From Pseudodesulfovibrio hydrargyri (GTDB lineage: Bacteria > Desulfobacterota > Desulfovibrionia > Desulfovibrionales > Desulfovibrionaceae): a DNA stretch of 64,000 nucleotides. The notes under the pieces were generated by a model that had not been told where the DNA came from, did not search any database, and worked only from the letters and a program-made list of their open reading frames with translations. The number at the start of each line of letters is the position of its first letter. Within the stretch, counting starts at the first letter, position 1. Of the stretch, positions 9,026 through 19,279 are shown one piece after another. The position numbers and the translations under genes were made by a program. The stretch covers positions 1 through 64,000 of the forward strand of contig NZ_LKAQ01000004.1 in the NCBI RefSeq assembly GCF_001874525.1, written 5' to 3'.

Positions 9026-10537
9026 TTACTCGACCCAGCCGTAGGTCCGCTCCACTGCCTTCTTCCACCCGGCGTACTTCTCGGCTCGGACCTTCTCGTC
9101 CATGTCCGGCCGCCAGGTCCTGTCTTCTTCCCAGTTGTTGTAGAGCTCCTCGCGCCCGGACCAGAAGCCCGATGCGATGCCCGCCGCGTAGGCCGCGCCC
9201 AGGCAGGTGGTCTCGGCCACCTTGGGGCGGACCACCGGCACGTTGAGAATGTCGGACTGGAACTGCATGAGCAGCTCGTTGTAGACCATGCCGCCGTCCG
9301 CCTTGAGGGACTTGAGCTCCACGCCCGAATCCCGGTTCATGGCCTCGACGATGTCCTTGGTCTGGTAGGCCGTGGCCTCGAGCACGGCCCGGGCGATGTG
9401 GTTGCGGTTGATGTACCGGGTCAGCCCGACCATGACCCCGCGCGCGTCGGGCCGCCAGTACGGGGCGTACAGGCCGGAGAAGGCGGGCACGATGTACGAG
9501 CCGCCCGTGTCCTCCACCTTGGCGGCCAAGGCCTCGACCTCGGGCGCGGAGTCGAACATCCTGAGGTTGTCGCGCAGCCACTGGACCAGGGCACCGGCGA
9601 TGGCGATGGACCCTTCCAGACAGTAGGACGGCTTGCGGTTGGAGAACTGGTAGGCCAGGGTGGTGATCAGCCCGTGCCTGGACTGGATGGGCTCGTGCCC
9701 GGTGTGCATGAGCAGGAAGCAGCCTGTGCCGTAGGTGTTCTTGGCCTGGCCCGGGGCGAAGCAGGTCTGGCCCACCAGGGCGGCCTGCTGGTCGCCCACA
9801 GCGCCGCAGACCGGCACGCGCGCGCCCAAGGGGCCGCTCTCGGAGGTCGGGCCCCAGGTCCCTTCGTCGGACGAGGGCACGATGCGCGCAAGCCCGCTCA
9901 TGGGCACGCCCAGAATCCTCATGATCTCCTCGTCCCAGGACAGGGTCTTCAGATCCATGAGCATGGTCCGGCTGGCGTTGGTCACGTCGGTCACGTGCGC
10001 CCCGCCCTTGGGCCCGCCGGTCAGCCACCAGATGATCCAGGTCTCGATGGTCCCGAACAGGGCGTCGCCCCGTTCGGCGGCCGCTTTGGCCTCGGGCACG
10101 TTGTCGAGAATCCAGCGGATCTTGGGGCCGGAGAAATAGGTCGCCACGGGCAGGCCGGTGGCCTCGCGGAAGCGGTCCTGGCCGCCCTCCTCGGTCAACC
10201 CCTTGCAGATGTCGTGGGTCCGGGTGCACTGCCAGACGATGGCGTTGTGGAAGGGCTTGCCCGTGCAGCGGTCCCAGACCACGGTGGTCTCGCGCTGGTT
10301 GGTGATGCCGATGGCCTTGAGGTCGCTCCCCTTGAGCCCGGACTTGGTCAGCGCGCCCCGGATGACCTCGCCGGTGTTGCGCCATATCTCCATGGGGTCG
10401 TGCTCCACCCAGCCCGGCTTGGGGTAGATCTGGCGGTGCTCCTTCTGGTCCTGGCCGACGATGCGGCCGCGCTCGTCAAAGATGATGAACCGGCTGCTGG
10501 TGGTTCCCGAGTCGACGGCTCCGACGTATTTGGCCAT
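9026..10537 (-). CDS. glpK: Glycerol kinase
   Basis: A 503-residue FGGY-family kinase that phosphorylates glycerol to sn-glycerol-3-phosphate with ATP. Seen: the N-terminal DSGTTSSR phosphate loop, the substrate segment [22 protein letters not shown], and the C-terminal ATP-site region with [18 protein letters not shown]. Length matches the E. coli enzyme (502). AAGGAG precedes the ATG. It lies in the glp operon 44 bases after the HdrB-like gene and supplies substrate to GlpAB. Confidence 0.97.
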   Translation of the reverse strand: MAKYVGAVDSGTTSSRFIIFDERGRIVGQDQKEHRQIYPKPGWVEHDPMEIWRNTGEVIRGALTKSGLKGSDLKAIGITNQRETTVVWDRCTGKPFHNAIVWQCTRTHDICKGLTEEGGQDRFREATGLPVATYFSGPKIRWILDNVPEAKAAAERGDALFGTIETWIIWWLTGGPKGGAHVTDVTNASRTMLMDLKTLSWDEEIMRILGVPMSGLARIVPSSDEGTWGPTSESGPLGARVPVCGAVGDQQAALVGQTCFAPGQAKNTYGTGCFLLMHTGHEPIQSRHGLITTLAYQFSNRKPSYCLEGSIAIAGALVQWLRDNLRMFDSAPEVEALAAKVEDTGGSYIVPAFSGLYAPYWRPDARGVMVGLTRYINRNHIARAVLEATAYQTKDIVEAMNRDSGVELKSLKADGGMVYNELLMQFQSDILNVPVVRPKVAETTCLGAAYAAGIASGFWSGREELYNNWEEDRTWRPDMDEKVRAEKYAGWKKAVERTYGWVE

Positions 10538-10581
10538 GGCTGCTGCTCCTTGTGGTCAGGGTATGGGGAATCCCCCGCATA

Positions 10582-11454
10582 TCACGAAACGTCGTTGGAC
10601 AAAACCGATTTGGACCAGGGGATGCGGTTGCGGGTCAGCCCCAGCCGCTTCTCCTCCAGGCCCAGGGCCGCACCGACCAGTTGGCTGACGAGCACGGCCG
10701 GAACCATGGCCCGCCAGGGGCTGTTGAACGAATGCCGGTCCCGCTCCACGTCGAACTGCAGCTGGCAGTAGGTGCAGGCCGTGGCCAGGATATGGGCCCC
10801 GGCTCCGGCCGCGCTCTCCAGCTTGCGGCGCATGATCGACTCGCTGATGACCTCGTCGCGCCCGCGCAGGGGATGGCCGCAACACTCCAGCCGCAGGGCC
10901 CAGTCCACGGTCTCGGCCCCCAGGGCGGCGACCACCCGCTCAAACACGGTGGGGGCCAGGGGATCGTCGAACCCGGTGACCTTGCCCGGCCGCAGGGCGT
11001 GGCAGCCGTAGTGGCAAGCCACTTTGACCCCGTACAGCGGCAGGGTCGCCCGTTCCGCCAGCGTTTGCGCGCCCACGTCGCGGTCCAGCACGGTGAGCAG
11101 GTGGCGGACTTCCATGCGCTGCGGCAGGGCCAGCCCCTCGCGGGCCAGCAGCCGCTCCACCTCCCCGGCCAGTTCCGGGCTCTCGTGCAGGCGCGAGGCC
11201 GCGTACTTGAGGTTGCCGAAACAGCATTTGCACGGGGTCATGATCCCCAGCCCGGCCCGTTCGGCCAGGGCGAAGTTGCGCGCCGCCGAAAACACGGAGG
11301 CCGGTTCGCTCTCGTTGCGCACCGGGTAGCCGCAACAGTTGAATTCGATGTCCACCAGCTCCACGTCCAGGGCCCGACAGACGGCCCGGACAGAGTCCCC
11401 GTACTGGGGCAGGTGGTGGGGAATCTTGCATCCCGGGAAATAGGCGTAGCGCAT
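10582..11454 (-). CDS. HdrB-like CCG-domain iron-sulfur protein
   Basis: A 290-residue soluble protein with two CCG domains: Cys9, Cys40/41, Cys75, Cys77/78 and Cys147, Cys151, Cys191/192, Cys227, Cys230. This is the layout of HdrB of heterodisulfide reductase, which binds noncubane 4Fe-4S clusters. Its start codon overlaps the stop of the HdrC-like gene (TGATG), so the two are translationally coupled. With the membrane protein upstream it probably takes electrons from GlpAB and passes them to the quinone pool or to a disulfide. It takes the place of the CCG part of GlpC. Confidence 0.8.
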   Translation of the reverse strand: MRYAYFPGCKIPHHLPQYGDSVRAVCRALDVELVDIEFNCCGYPVRNESEPASVFSAARNFALAERAGLGIMTPCKCCFGNLKYAASRLHESPELAGEVERLLAREGLALPQRMEVRHLLTVLDRDVGAQTLAERATLPLYGVKVACHYGCHALRPGKVTGFDDPLAPTVFERVVAALGAETVDWALRLECCGHPLRGRDEVISESIMRRKLESAAGAGAHILATACTYCQLQFDVERDRHSFNSPWRAMVPAVLVSQLVGAALGLEEKRLGLTRNRIPWSKSVLSNDVS

Positions 11455-13046
11455 CAGCCCTCCTCGCCCTCGGCCTGGCGCAGCCTGGCGGCCGCAGTGT
11501 TGCGCAGTTCATAGAGCACGTCGGCCACGCGGATGTCCTGCGGGCAGTGCTCCTGGCACTTGTAGCAGGTGGTGCAGCTCCAGACCATGCGCACCCCGAG
11601 CGCCTCGTCCTTGAGCCCCATGCGCAGCAGGTTCATGATCTGCTGGGGGAGCAGGTCCAGGTCGCGCGACGGGTCGTCGCTGACCGCCACCACCGGGCAG
11701 ACGCTGGTGCAGGTGGTGCATTGCACGCAGGCCCAGAAGGACTCGCGCCTGTCGGCCAGCCCTTCGGGCTCGATGCGGCAGCAGATGGCGCTGCGGGCGG
11801 CGACCGTCATGGCCCGGACCGCCTGGTTCGGGTCCGGCACGGACGCGGCCGCCTCGGGTTTGGAGGCGAGCCACAGGTCCTGCAGATTGATGCCCGCCGG
11901 GCAGATGTCGGTGCAGCGCAGGCACTCGGTGCAGATGCGGCTGCCCTCGGCGAATCGCTCCAGCCCCAGGCCGGACAATCGCCCGTCACGGAATGCCGTG
12001 AGCGAAGCGAGCTTTTCCGAAGGCAGGATGTCCGGATTGCCCAGCACGGCGAAGGACGGGGCCACACTGCAGTGCAGGGAGCACTCGCCGCAGCGGGTGC
12101 AGGCGTCCATGCCCAGGCCTCGCGCCGCAGCGCCGCCCGGGCGGCCCAGGTCGCGCCGCCCGGCGCGCGCGGCCAGGTTGGCCGGGGTGGTCAGGGGATG
12201 CAGGAACTTGGCGTAGGGCAGAGCCGCCAGCCCGACCAGACAGAAAAGGATGTGCGCGTACCAGAAGACGCGGTCGGCCCGGCTGCGGTTCATGGCCGGG
12301 GCCAGGGGCGTCAGGGCCGAGGCCAACGGTTTGGAGATGAAGGCCGAGGCCGTGTCGCTGTGGCAGGCCGTGCAGCTCTCGTCGTTGATTTCGAGTCCCC
12401 GCTCCACCCGCTGCGGGGTAACCAGCCTGTCGGACGGGAAGACCACGCCGAAGCGGTCAGCCCAGGCCGCCTTGAGCGCGGTGGTCTCGGGCCCGCCCCC
12501 GTAGACGCCGTATTCGGCCACCATGGAATCGAACATGGCCGGGGAGATGATCTTGGACGCCTCGAGCAGGAAGCCGGAGCCGACGATTCCGCCGACCACG
12601 AACAGCAACGCCCAGTCCTGGAACCGGGAGAGGACGCGCAGCCGCCGGTCGCGCACCCGGCGCGCGACCATCAGGGCCAGCCCGATGAGGACCAGGCCGC
12701 CCAGCAGATCGCGCAGGAATTGCCAGGGATTCAGGGTCGGCTCATAGCCGGAAAAGAGGTTGACCGTGACCAGGGAGGCCATGGCGTGGAACAGGAGCAG
12801 CCCCATGAAGCCGTAGAAGACCAGACAGTGGGCCAGCCAGCGCAGCGGGCCGGTCCGGGCCGCGCGCCTGAGCAGCAGGATTTCCGGGACAATGGCCTTG
12901 ATTACGGACAGGAATGCCTTGGCCGTTCCTTGTTTCCGGAAGGGGCTGCCCCCGTCCGGACAGGTTCGCCAGCGGGTCACCCTGCGGGTCAGGAAGACGG
13001 CGCAGACAGCTGCGGCGAAAATCAAACCAATGTCCAGAAAATCCAT
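11454..13046 (-). CDS. Membrane cytochrome b/c fused to a four-cluster HdrC-like iron-sulfur domain
   Basis: A 530-residue multi-domain protein. Residues 1-285 contain about five membrane helices with His73, His87, His265 and His283 as possible haem b ligands (NarI/HdrE/DsrM-like). Between helices 4 and 5 is a c-type haem motif CTACH (225-229), expected on the periplasmic side. The C-terminal half has four CxxCxxCxxxC motifs starting at 316, 372, 440 and 491. AAGGA precedes the ATG by 7 bases. Position between glpB and the HdrB-like gene indicates a membrane anchor and electron conduit for glycerol-3-phosphate oxidation. Combining haem b, haem c and four cluster motifs in one chain is unusual. 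Confidence 0.8.
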   Translation of the reverse strand: MDFLDIGLIFAAAVCAVFLTRRVTRWRTCPDGGSPFRKQGTAKAFLSVIKAIVPEILLLRRAARTGPLRWLAHCLVFYGFMGLLLFHAMASLVTVNLFSGYEPTLNPWQFLRDLLGGLVLIGLALMVARRVRDRRLRVLSRFQDWALLFVVGGIVGSGFLLEASKIISPAMFDSMVAEYGVYGGGPETTALKAAWADRFGVVFPSDRLVTPQRVERGLEINDESCTACHSDTASAFISKPLASALTPLAPAMNRSRADRVFWYAHILFCLVGLAALPYAKFLHPLTTPANLAARAGRRDLGRPGGAAARGLGMDACTRCGECSLHCSVAPSFAVLGNPDILPSEKLASLTAFRDGRLSGLGLERFAEGSRICTECLRCTDICPAGINLQDLWLASKPEAAASVPDPNQAVRAMTVAARSAICCRIEPEGLADRRESFWACVQCTTCTSVCPVVAVSDDPSRDLDLLPQQIMNLLRMGLKDEALGVRMVWSCTTCYKCQEHCPQDIRVADVLYELRNTAAARLRQAEGEEG

Positions 13047-13066
13047 ACCGTTATCCTTACGTCGTT

Positions 13067-14335
13067 TTAATCAACTCCCTGCATCAGCCCCTGTACCGCG
13101 CGCCAGGCCGAGGTGATGGCCAGCCCGGCCCCGCATTTCATGCGCATCCAGTCCTGGTGGGCCAGGATGGCCCCGGCCGCGAACAGCCGCTTGTGGGCGG
13201 GGCGCCCGTCCCGGCCCAGCGGCCGGAACCGGTCGTCCACTTCAAGGCCGGATGCGTTGGCCGCGTGCCCGTCGGTGTGGAAAAACTCCTTGTTGTGCCA
13301 CTGCTCCCGCGTCTTAGGCTGAACAACGGGCAGGTCGAAGACCGCCTCGCGGATGGCGTGGCGGTCGGCGATGAGCCCCTTGCCGAAGAAACGGCCCGTG
13401 GCCAGGATGGCGGCCTTGGCGCGCACCTCGGTCCTGCCGCCGCCCCTGCCGACCACGAAGCGGAAGCCGTCCTCGACCGTTTCGGCCTCGGTCACCGTGG
13501 CCTGGGACAGGGTGCGCACGCCAAGCCCGGGCAGCCCCCGGTCAAAGGCTCCGCGCAGCCTCGGGCCCGCGATGGACGGCGGGATGGTCGGGATCTCGAA
13601 GACCTGCCTGCCGGTCAATTCCTCCAGGTGGTCGACGACCCGGCCCGGATCGATCAGCCCGAGCACGGCCGGGAAACCCAGGTACTCGGCGTCCCCCAGG
13701 TGCGGGGCCACGGCCTCGGCCAGCTTCTCCCGGTACTTGGGGTCGGCCAGAGCCCAGGCCATGTGCTCGGGGTAAAGCTCGCCGCTGCCCCGGGGGAAGG
13801 TCACCCGCGCGGTGCGCAGGCCGGGCCAGGTTTCCTTGCGCATCTCGACCAGCTGGTTGCCGCTGAACCCCTTGAGCCCGTGGAAATCCACGATGAGGGT
13901 GGGCGCCGCGCTCTCCAGGGCGAGAACGCCCTTCCAGGCGGTGCGCGGCACGCGCCAGGTGCGCTTGACCGTGCCCACCGGGGTCAGGGCCCGGCAGTTG
14001 CGGTCCGCGTGGCCGGTGTAATCGAGCCCCTGGGAGGCCAGAAAATCCGTAAATCCGCCGATGGCCGCTTCCATGTCCGGCCGGATCATGCGGGCGTAGG
14101 GGTGTTTCGGACAGTCCTTGGACACGGCCTCGACGGCCGCCCACGGGTCGTCCCAGCGGATGCCCTCGGCCACCGGATGCACGCCCATGAGGTCGATGAA
14201 CCCGGTGCTGAAGTCGATGCCGCCGGTGACCCCGGACTGGGCCACGGACAGCCCGGCCCTGGCCGCGAACAGGGCGGCGGCCATGCCCGCGAAGCCCGCG
14301 CCGATGACCATGACGTCATGGGTGTTCCCGCTCAC
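13067..14335 (-). CDS. glpB: Anaerobic glycerol-3-phosphate dehydrogenase subunit B
   Basis: A 422-residue flavoprotein subunit. The N-terminus has a dinucleotide-binding loop (VIGAGFAGMAAALFAARAG), and ILATGRFFGKGLIAD and a C-terminal CGAGLAITSAW segment are typical of GlpB. It works with GlpA in oxidising sn-glycerol-3-phosphate to dihydroxyacetone phosphate. Its ATG overlaps the glpA stop by four bases (ATGA). The normal partner GlpC is absent; an HdrC/HdrB-like pair follows instead. Confidence 0.93.
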   Translation of the reverse strand: MSGNTHDVMVIGAGFAGMAAALFAARAGLSVAQSGVTGGIDFSTGFIDLMGVHPVAEGIRWDDPWAAVEAVSKDCPKHPYARMIRPDMEAAIGGFTDFLASQGLDYTGHADRNCRALTPVGTVKRTWRVPRTAWKGVLALESAAPTLIVDFHGLKGFSGNQLVEMRKETWPGLRTARVTFPRGSGELYPEHMAWALADPKYREKLAEAVAPHLGDAEYLGFPAVLGLIDPGRVVDHLEELTGRQVFEIPTIPPSIAGPRLRGAFDRGLPGLGVRTLSQATVTEAETVEDGFRFVVGRGGGRTEVRAKAAILATGRFFGKGLIADRHAIREAVFDLPVVQPKTREQWHNKEFFHTDGHAANASGLEVDDRFRPLGRDGRPAHKRLFAAGAILAHQDWMRMKCGAGLAITSAWRAVQGLMQGVD

Positions 14336-15915
14336 AGGTCACCTCCGTCGTCGCGCACGTCCGCTTCCAGCTCCAGGTCCAGGGCTCCGCAGTACAGGGC
14401 CTCCTGCAGGTCGGCCTGAACCAGGGGCAGTCCCCAGAGGACCGGCCGCAGCCCGCGCCAGCGCCTGCGCGTGAAGGCGTGCATCTCGTGCACGCCGCGC
14501 AGGCCGGAGACATAGCCCTCGTCGTACAGGTGGCCGGTGACGCGCAGGCCGCAGAACCCGCCCTGGCACGGCCCCTTGCCCACGCGGCTGCGCAGGCCGA
14601 TGCTGTTCAGCAGGGAGGAGCCGTACTGGCCGTCCATGCCGTCGATGATCTGGTTGACCGCCTTGCGCGAGACCATCTCGCACTCGCATAGAATGATGTC
14701 GTCCCCGTCGCGCTCGCCGATCCACCGCCTGGGTCCCAGGCCCGGCTCGGTCCACTCGCCCTTGGTAGAGGCGGGCAGCGGCTCGGTGCGGGTGATGCAG
14801 GGAGCGTCCACGCCGAGCTTGGCGCAGACCAGGTCCCCGGTGCGCTCGGCCATGAGCCGGTAGGTGGTCAGCTTGCCGCCGGTGATGGTCACGAAGTTGT
14901 CCACATGGTCCTTTTCGTGGTCGATAAGCGAGAAATTGCGGCTCACGCTGCGCGCGTCCCCGGCCCCGGCCACCAGGACCAGGGGCCGCACGCCCGCATA
15001 GGCCCGGATGTAGCGCGTGGTCTCCAGCACCGGGATCATGGCCCGGGCGTCGTCGATGATGGCGTCGGCCTCGGCCACGGTCGGGCGGCACAGGTCGGGC
15101 GAATCAATGGTCACCGAGGTGGTCCCGAGGACCGAGACCGTGCCGCCGGGCACCAGGATGTCCGAGTCGGCGGCCCTGCGCAGCCGGTTGACCACGCGCG
15201 TGGTCAGCCTGTCCTGGGTGACCAGCAGGCTGCCCGAGGAATAAAGGATGTCGATATGCGCCCCGGCCAGGGCGGCGACCATCCCGGCCCAGGCCCCGGT
15301 GGCGTTGACCACGATCTCGGCCTCGACCTCGAACCGCTCGCCCGAGGTCTGGTCCAGGAAGATCGAGCGGCGGATGCGCCCGTTGTCCCGCTCAAACCCC
15401 GCCAGCTTGGCGTTGCGCAGGTAGCGCGCGCCCTTGTCCACGGCCTGGGCCAGGTTGTCCAGGGAGAGCATGAACGGGTCCACGGACGCGTCCTCGGCGG
15501 CGTAGGCCGCAATCAGCCTGTCCGACAGGGCGGGCTCCAGGTGGCGGGCCTCGGCGAGGTCCAGGGGACGGGTCGGCACGGCGCTGGCCGCGCACATGGA
15601 CTCGAAATTCGCGATATAGTCTTCGTCGTCGCCCTCGACGGCCACGAACAGTCCGCCCGTGTCCTCGATGCACTGCGGGGCCAGCCGCTTGAGCAGCTCG
15701 CCCTCCTCGCGGCACTCGACGGCCGCGGCCGCGTCCGAGGCCACGTAGCGCGCCCCGCTGTGCAGCAGGCCGTGGTTGCCGCCCGAGGCCCCCGCGTTGA
15801 TGTCGCGGCGCTCGGCCAGCAGGCAGTCCACGCCCCGCAGGGCCAGATCGCGGGCCAGGCCGGTTCCGGTCGCCCCGCCGCCGAGTATGAGTACCCGGGT
15901 TTCCATGGTCTTCAT
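14332..15915 (-). CDS. glpA: Anaerobic glycerol-3-phosphate dehydrogenase catalytic subunit A
   Basis: A 527-residue FAD-dependent dehydrogenase. The N-terminal loop LGGGATGTGLARDLALRG binds FAD; the DAO fold continues through ITGGKLTTYRLMAE. The C-terminal 130 residues carry a BFD-like [2Fe-2S] domain with CECE and GPCQGGFC cysteines, the mark of GlpA as opposed to aerobic GlpD. It is the first gene of the minus-strand operon. Two ATGs three codons apart are possible; the second, at 15906, has the better distance to AAGGA. Sites with GlpR-like half-sites lie about 75-90 bases upstream. Confidence 0.95.
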   Translation of the reverse strand: MKTMETRVLILGGGATGTGLARDLALRGVDCLLAERRDINAGASGGNHGLLHSGARYVASDAAAAVECREEGELLKRLAPQCIEDTGGLFVAVEGDDEDYIANFESMCAASAVPTRPLDLAEARHLEPALSDRLIAAYAAEDASVDPFMLSLDNLAQAVDKGARYLRNAKLAGFERDNGRIRRSIFLDQTSGERFEVEAEIVVNATGAWAGMVAALAGAHIDILYSSGSLLVTQDRLTTRVVNRLRRAADSDILVPGGTVSVLGTTSVTIDSPDLCRPTVAEADAIIDDARAMIPVLETTRYIRAYAGVRPLVLVAGAGDARSVSRNFSLIDHEKDHVDNFVTITGGKLTTYRLMAERTGDLVCAKLGVDAPCITRTEPLPASTKGEWTEPGLGPRRWIGERDGDDIILCECEMVSRKAVNQIIDGMDGQYGSSLLNSIGLRSRVGKGPCQGGFCGLRVTGHLYDEGYVSGLRGVHEMHAFTRRRWRGLRPVLWGLPLVQADLQEALYCGALDLELEADVRDDGGDL

Positions 15916-15986
15916 CGTCCTTACGACCCCTCTTCCCTGTTACGAATCACGCAGTGCGGATTTTCATTTTCCCTTGTAGCAAAAAA

Positions 15987-16005
15987 ACGAACATGATATG
16001 AACAA
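15987..16005. promoter_or_regulatory. Candidate GlpR operator upstream of glpA
   Basis: CGAACAT (15988-15994) followed one helical turn later by GAACA (16000-16004). CGAACAT equals the half-site of the well-studied E. coli GlpR operator. It lies in the divergent glpA/glpR control region. Confidence 0.5.
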
Positions 16006-16092
16006 AAATCAGCTTTCCAAATCAAAATTACGGGTGATCTTACCTCAAAACCGGGAATTGGTCACTATCAATTTTCACTTTCCAACACAACA

Positions 16093-16130
16093 GTGAACTG
16101 TTTTCCGTTCACAATCGAACAAAGCGAACA
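16093..16130. promoter_or_regulatory. Candidate GlpR operator overlapping the glpR 5' region
   Basis: Nested repeats: GTGAAC-N8-GTTCAC (16093-16112), GTTC-N6-GAAC (16107-16120), and a further CGAACA (16125-16130), ending just before the glpR start. This placement suggests autorepression and joint control of the divergent operons. Confidence 0.5.
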
Positions 16131-16134
16131 CCAG

Positions 16135-16956
16135 ATGAAAGAGAAAAAGGCACAACGGGTCATCGAGGAAACCGACGGGAAAAGCGGGCGGCACGCCTCG
16201 GTGCGCACCAGGCGGGCCAGGATCGTCACCCTGGTCCGGGAGCAGGGATTCATGGCCATCGGCACCCTGGCCGAGACCTTCGACGTCACCCCCCAGACCA
16301 TCCGCCGGGACATCAACGCCCTGACCGACCAGGGGTTGCTCCAGCGCCACCACGGCGGGGCCGGCCCCATGCTGAGCACCGAGAACGTCGACTACACCAA
16401 CCGCAAGATACTGTGCCTGCGGGAGAAACAGATCATCGCCCAGTTGGTGGCCCAGCACATCCCGTCCCGCTCCTCGCTGTTCATCAACATGGGCACGACC
16501 AACGAGGAGGTGGCCAAGGCCCTGACCCGGCACGACCGCCTACGGGTCATCACCAACAACCTCAACGTGGCGAAAACATTGAGCAGCAACAACGGACTGG
16601 AGGTCATCGTGGCTGGCGGCGTGGTCCGCCACAAGGACGGCGGCATCGTCGGCGAATCGACCATCGAGTTCATCCGCCAGTTCAAGGTGGACTACGGGAT
16701 CATCGGCATCAGCGGCGTGGACCTCGACGGCACCCTGCTCGACTTCGACTACCGCGAGGTCACCGCGGCCCGCTCGATCATGGACAACTCGCGCAAGGTC
16801 TTCCTGGTCACGGACCACAGCAAATTCGGGCGCAACGCCATGGTCAGGCTGGGCAACATCAAGGAGGTGGACGCCATGTTCACCGACGAGACGCCGCCCG
16901 CCGAACTGGTGGAGGTCATGAAGCAGAACGGGGTGGAGCTGCACGTGGCGAAATAG
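16135..16956 (+). CDS. glpR: DeoR-family transcriptional repressor of glycerol genes
   Basis: A 273-residue regulator. Residues about 20-75 form the DeoR helix-turn-helix, including a VTPQTIRRDINAL recognition segment. The rest is the sugar-phosphate-binding domain with the conserved NMGTTNEEVAKAL, TNNLNVA, GISGVDLDGTLLDFD and TDHSKFGRNAM motifs. By family it is released from DNA by glycerol-3-phosphate. The ATG at 16135 gives a normal length; no strong ribosome site precedes it, and a longer GTG-started frame at 16093 would run through the operator repeats. It is divergent from glpA and upstream of the glycerol importer, both with matching half-sites. Confidence 0.85.
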   Translation: MKEKKAQRVIEETDGKSGRHASVRTRRARIVTLVREQGFMAIGTLAETFDVTPQTIRRDINALTDQGLLQRHHGGAGPMLSTENVDYTNRKILCLREKQIIAQLVAQHIPSRSSLFINMGTTNEEVAKALTRHDRLRVITNNLNVAKTLSSNNGLEVIVAGGVVRHKDGGIVGESTIEFIRQFKVDYGIIGISGVDLDGTLLDFDYREVTAARSIMDNSRKVFLVTDHSKFGRNAMVRLGNIKEVDAMFTDETPPAELVEVMKQNGVELHVAK

Positions 16957-17002
16957 CGATCCATCCATCCCTAATAATAGGCCGGGAGGTGCAATTTTCC
17001 TG

Positions 17003-17044
17003 ATTTTCGCTTGCGAACATTTTGTGACGATGTTACGCTATAAT
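17003..17044 (+). promoter_or_regulatory. Promoter and GlpR operator of the glycerol ABC operon
   Basis: TTCGC-TT-GCGAA (17006-17017) is a palindrome with perfect 5-base arms, extended by CAT to give the half-site GCGAACAT. A TATAAT box follows at 17039-17044, about 50 bases before the first gene. The operator would cover the -35 region, fitting repression. Confidence 0.55.
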
Positions 17045-17094
17045 GTGACTAATCAGAACAGTTTTGACCGTAATCGATCACCCGGAGACCTAAA

Positions 17095-18174
<1,080 letters not shown>

Positions 18175-18184
18175 CGGGGTTCCC

Positions 18185-19279
18185 ATGGCACGCATCGAAC
18201 TGAACGAGATCAAGCACAGCTACCTGCCCAATCCGACGGGCGAGCAGGATTTCGCGCTCAAGCGCATCCATACGGTCTGGGAGGACGGCGGGGCCTACGC
18301 CCTGCTCGGCCCCTCGGGCTGCGGCAAGACCACCATGCTGAACATCATCTCCGGCCTGCTCAAACCGTCCCACGGGTCCATCCTGTACGACGGGACGGAC
18401 GTATCGGCCATGCAGCCGGAACAGCGCAACATCGCCCAGGTCTTCCAGTTTCCGGTGCTCTACGACACCATGACCGTGTACGACAACCTGGCCTTTCCCC
18501 TGCGCAACCGGGGGGTGGACAAGCGGAGCATCCGCGAGCGGGTCCTGGAGATCGCCGAGGCCCTGGACCTGACCCAGGACCTGAACAAGCGGGCCGCCAA
18601 CCTGTCGGCCGACGCCAAGCAGAAGATTTCCCTGGGGCGCGGGCTGGTGCGCAGCGACGTGGCCGCCATCCTGTTCGACGAGCCCCTGACCGTCATCGAC
18701 CCGCACCTGAAGTGGGACCTGCGGCGCAAGCTCAAGGAGATCCACACCAAGTTCAACCTGACCATGATCTACGTGACCCACGACCAGGTGGAGGCCATGA
18801 CCTTCGCCGACCAGATCGTGGTCATGTACGAGGGCGAGATCGTCCAGATGGGCACGCCCCAGGAACTGTTCGAGAACCCCGAGCACACCTTTGTGGGCTA
18901 CTTCATCGGCAGCCCGGGCATGAACTTCCTGGACTGCACCCTGGACGGGCACGTCGCCCGGGTCGGGAACATCGACATCCCGCTGCTGCCCTCCCTGGCC
19001 AACATGTGCACCGGCCAGAACCTCAGGATCGGCATCCGGCCCATGTACGTGGGGCTACACGACGGCCCGGTGGAGCACGGCATCGAGGGCACGGTCACCG
19101 GATTGGAGGACCAGGGGTTCTGCAAGATCGTCACCGCGGCCTTCAACGGCAGCGAGATCAAGGCCAGGATCAGCGAGAACGGAAGGGTGCCGGAAGGGAA
19201 GTGCTGGATATCCCTGCCGCCGGAGAAGATCAAACTCTACTGTGACGAACGGCTGGTCCGACAGGGGGATTCCCGATGA
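18185..19279 (+). CDS. glpT: Glycerol ABC transporter ATPase GlpT
   Basis: A 364-residue ABC ATPase. Walker A is GPSGCGKTT and Walker B AAILFDEPLTVID, with His in THDQVEAM. The signature motif reads LSADAKQKISLGRG instead of LSGGQ, so the heterodimer with GlpS should have one canonical and one degenerate ATP site. A TOBE-type domain follows. It starts 10 bases after glpS; the ATG at 18185 begins the conserved region. Its stop overlaps the next start by four bases. Confidence 0.9.
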   Translation: MARIELNEIKHSYLPNPTGEQDFALKRIHTVWEDGGAYALLGPSGCGKTTMLNIISGLLKPSHGSILYDGTDVSAMQPEQRNIAQVFQFPVLYDTMTVYDNLAFPLRNRGVDKRSIRERVLEIAEALDLTQDLNKRAANLSADAKQKISLGRGLVRSDVAAILFDEPLTVIDPHLKWDLRRKLKEIHTKFNLTMIYVTHDQVEAMTFADQIVVMYEGEIVQMGTPQELFENPEHTFVGYFIGSPGMNFLDCTLDGHVARVGNIDIPLLPSLANMCTGQNLRIGIRPMYVGLHDGPVEHGIEGTVTGLEDQGFCKIVTAAFNGSEIKARISENGRVPEGKCWISLPPEKIKLYCDERLVRQGDSR

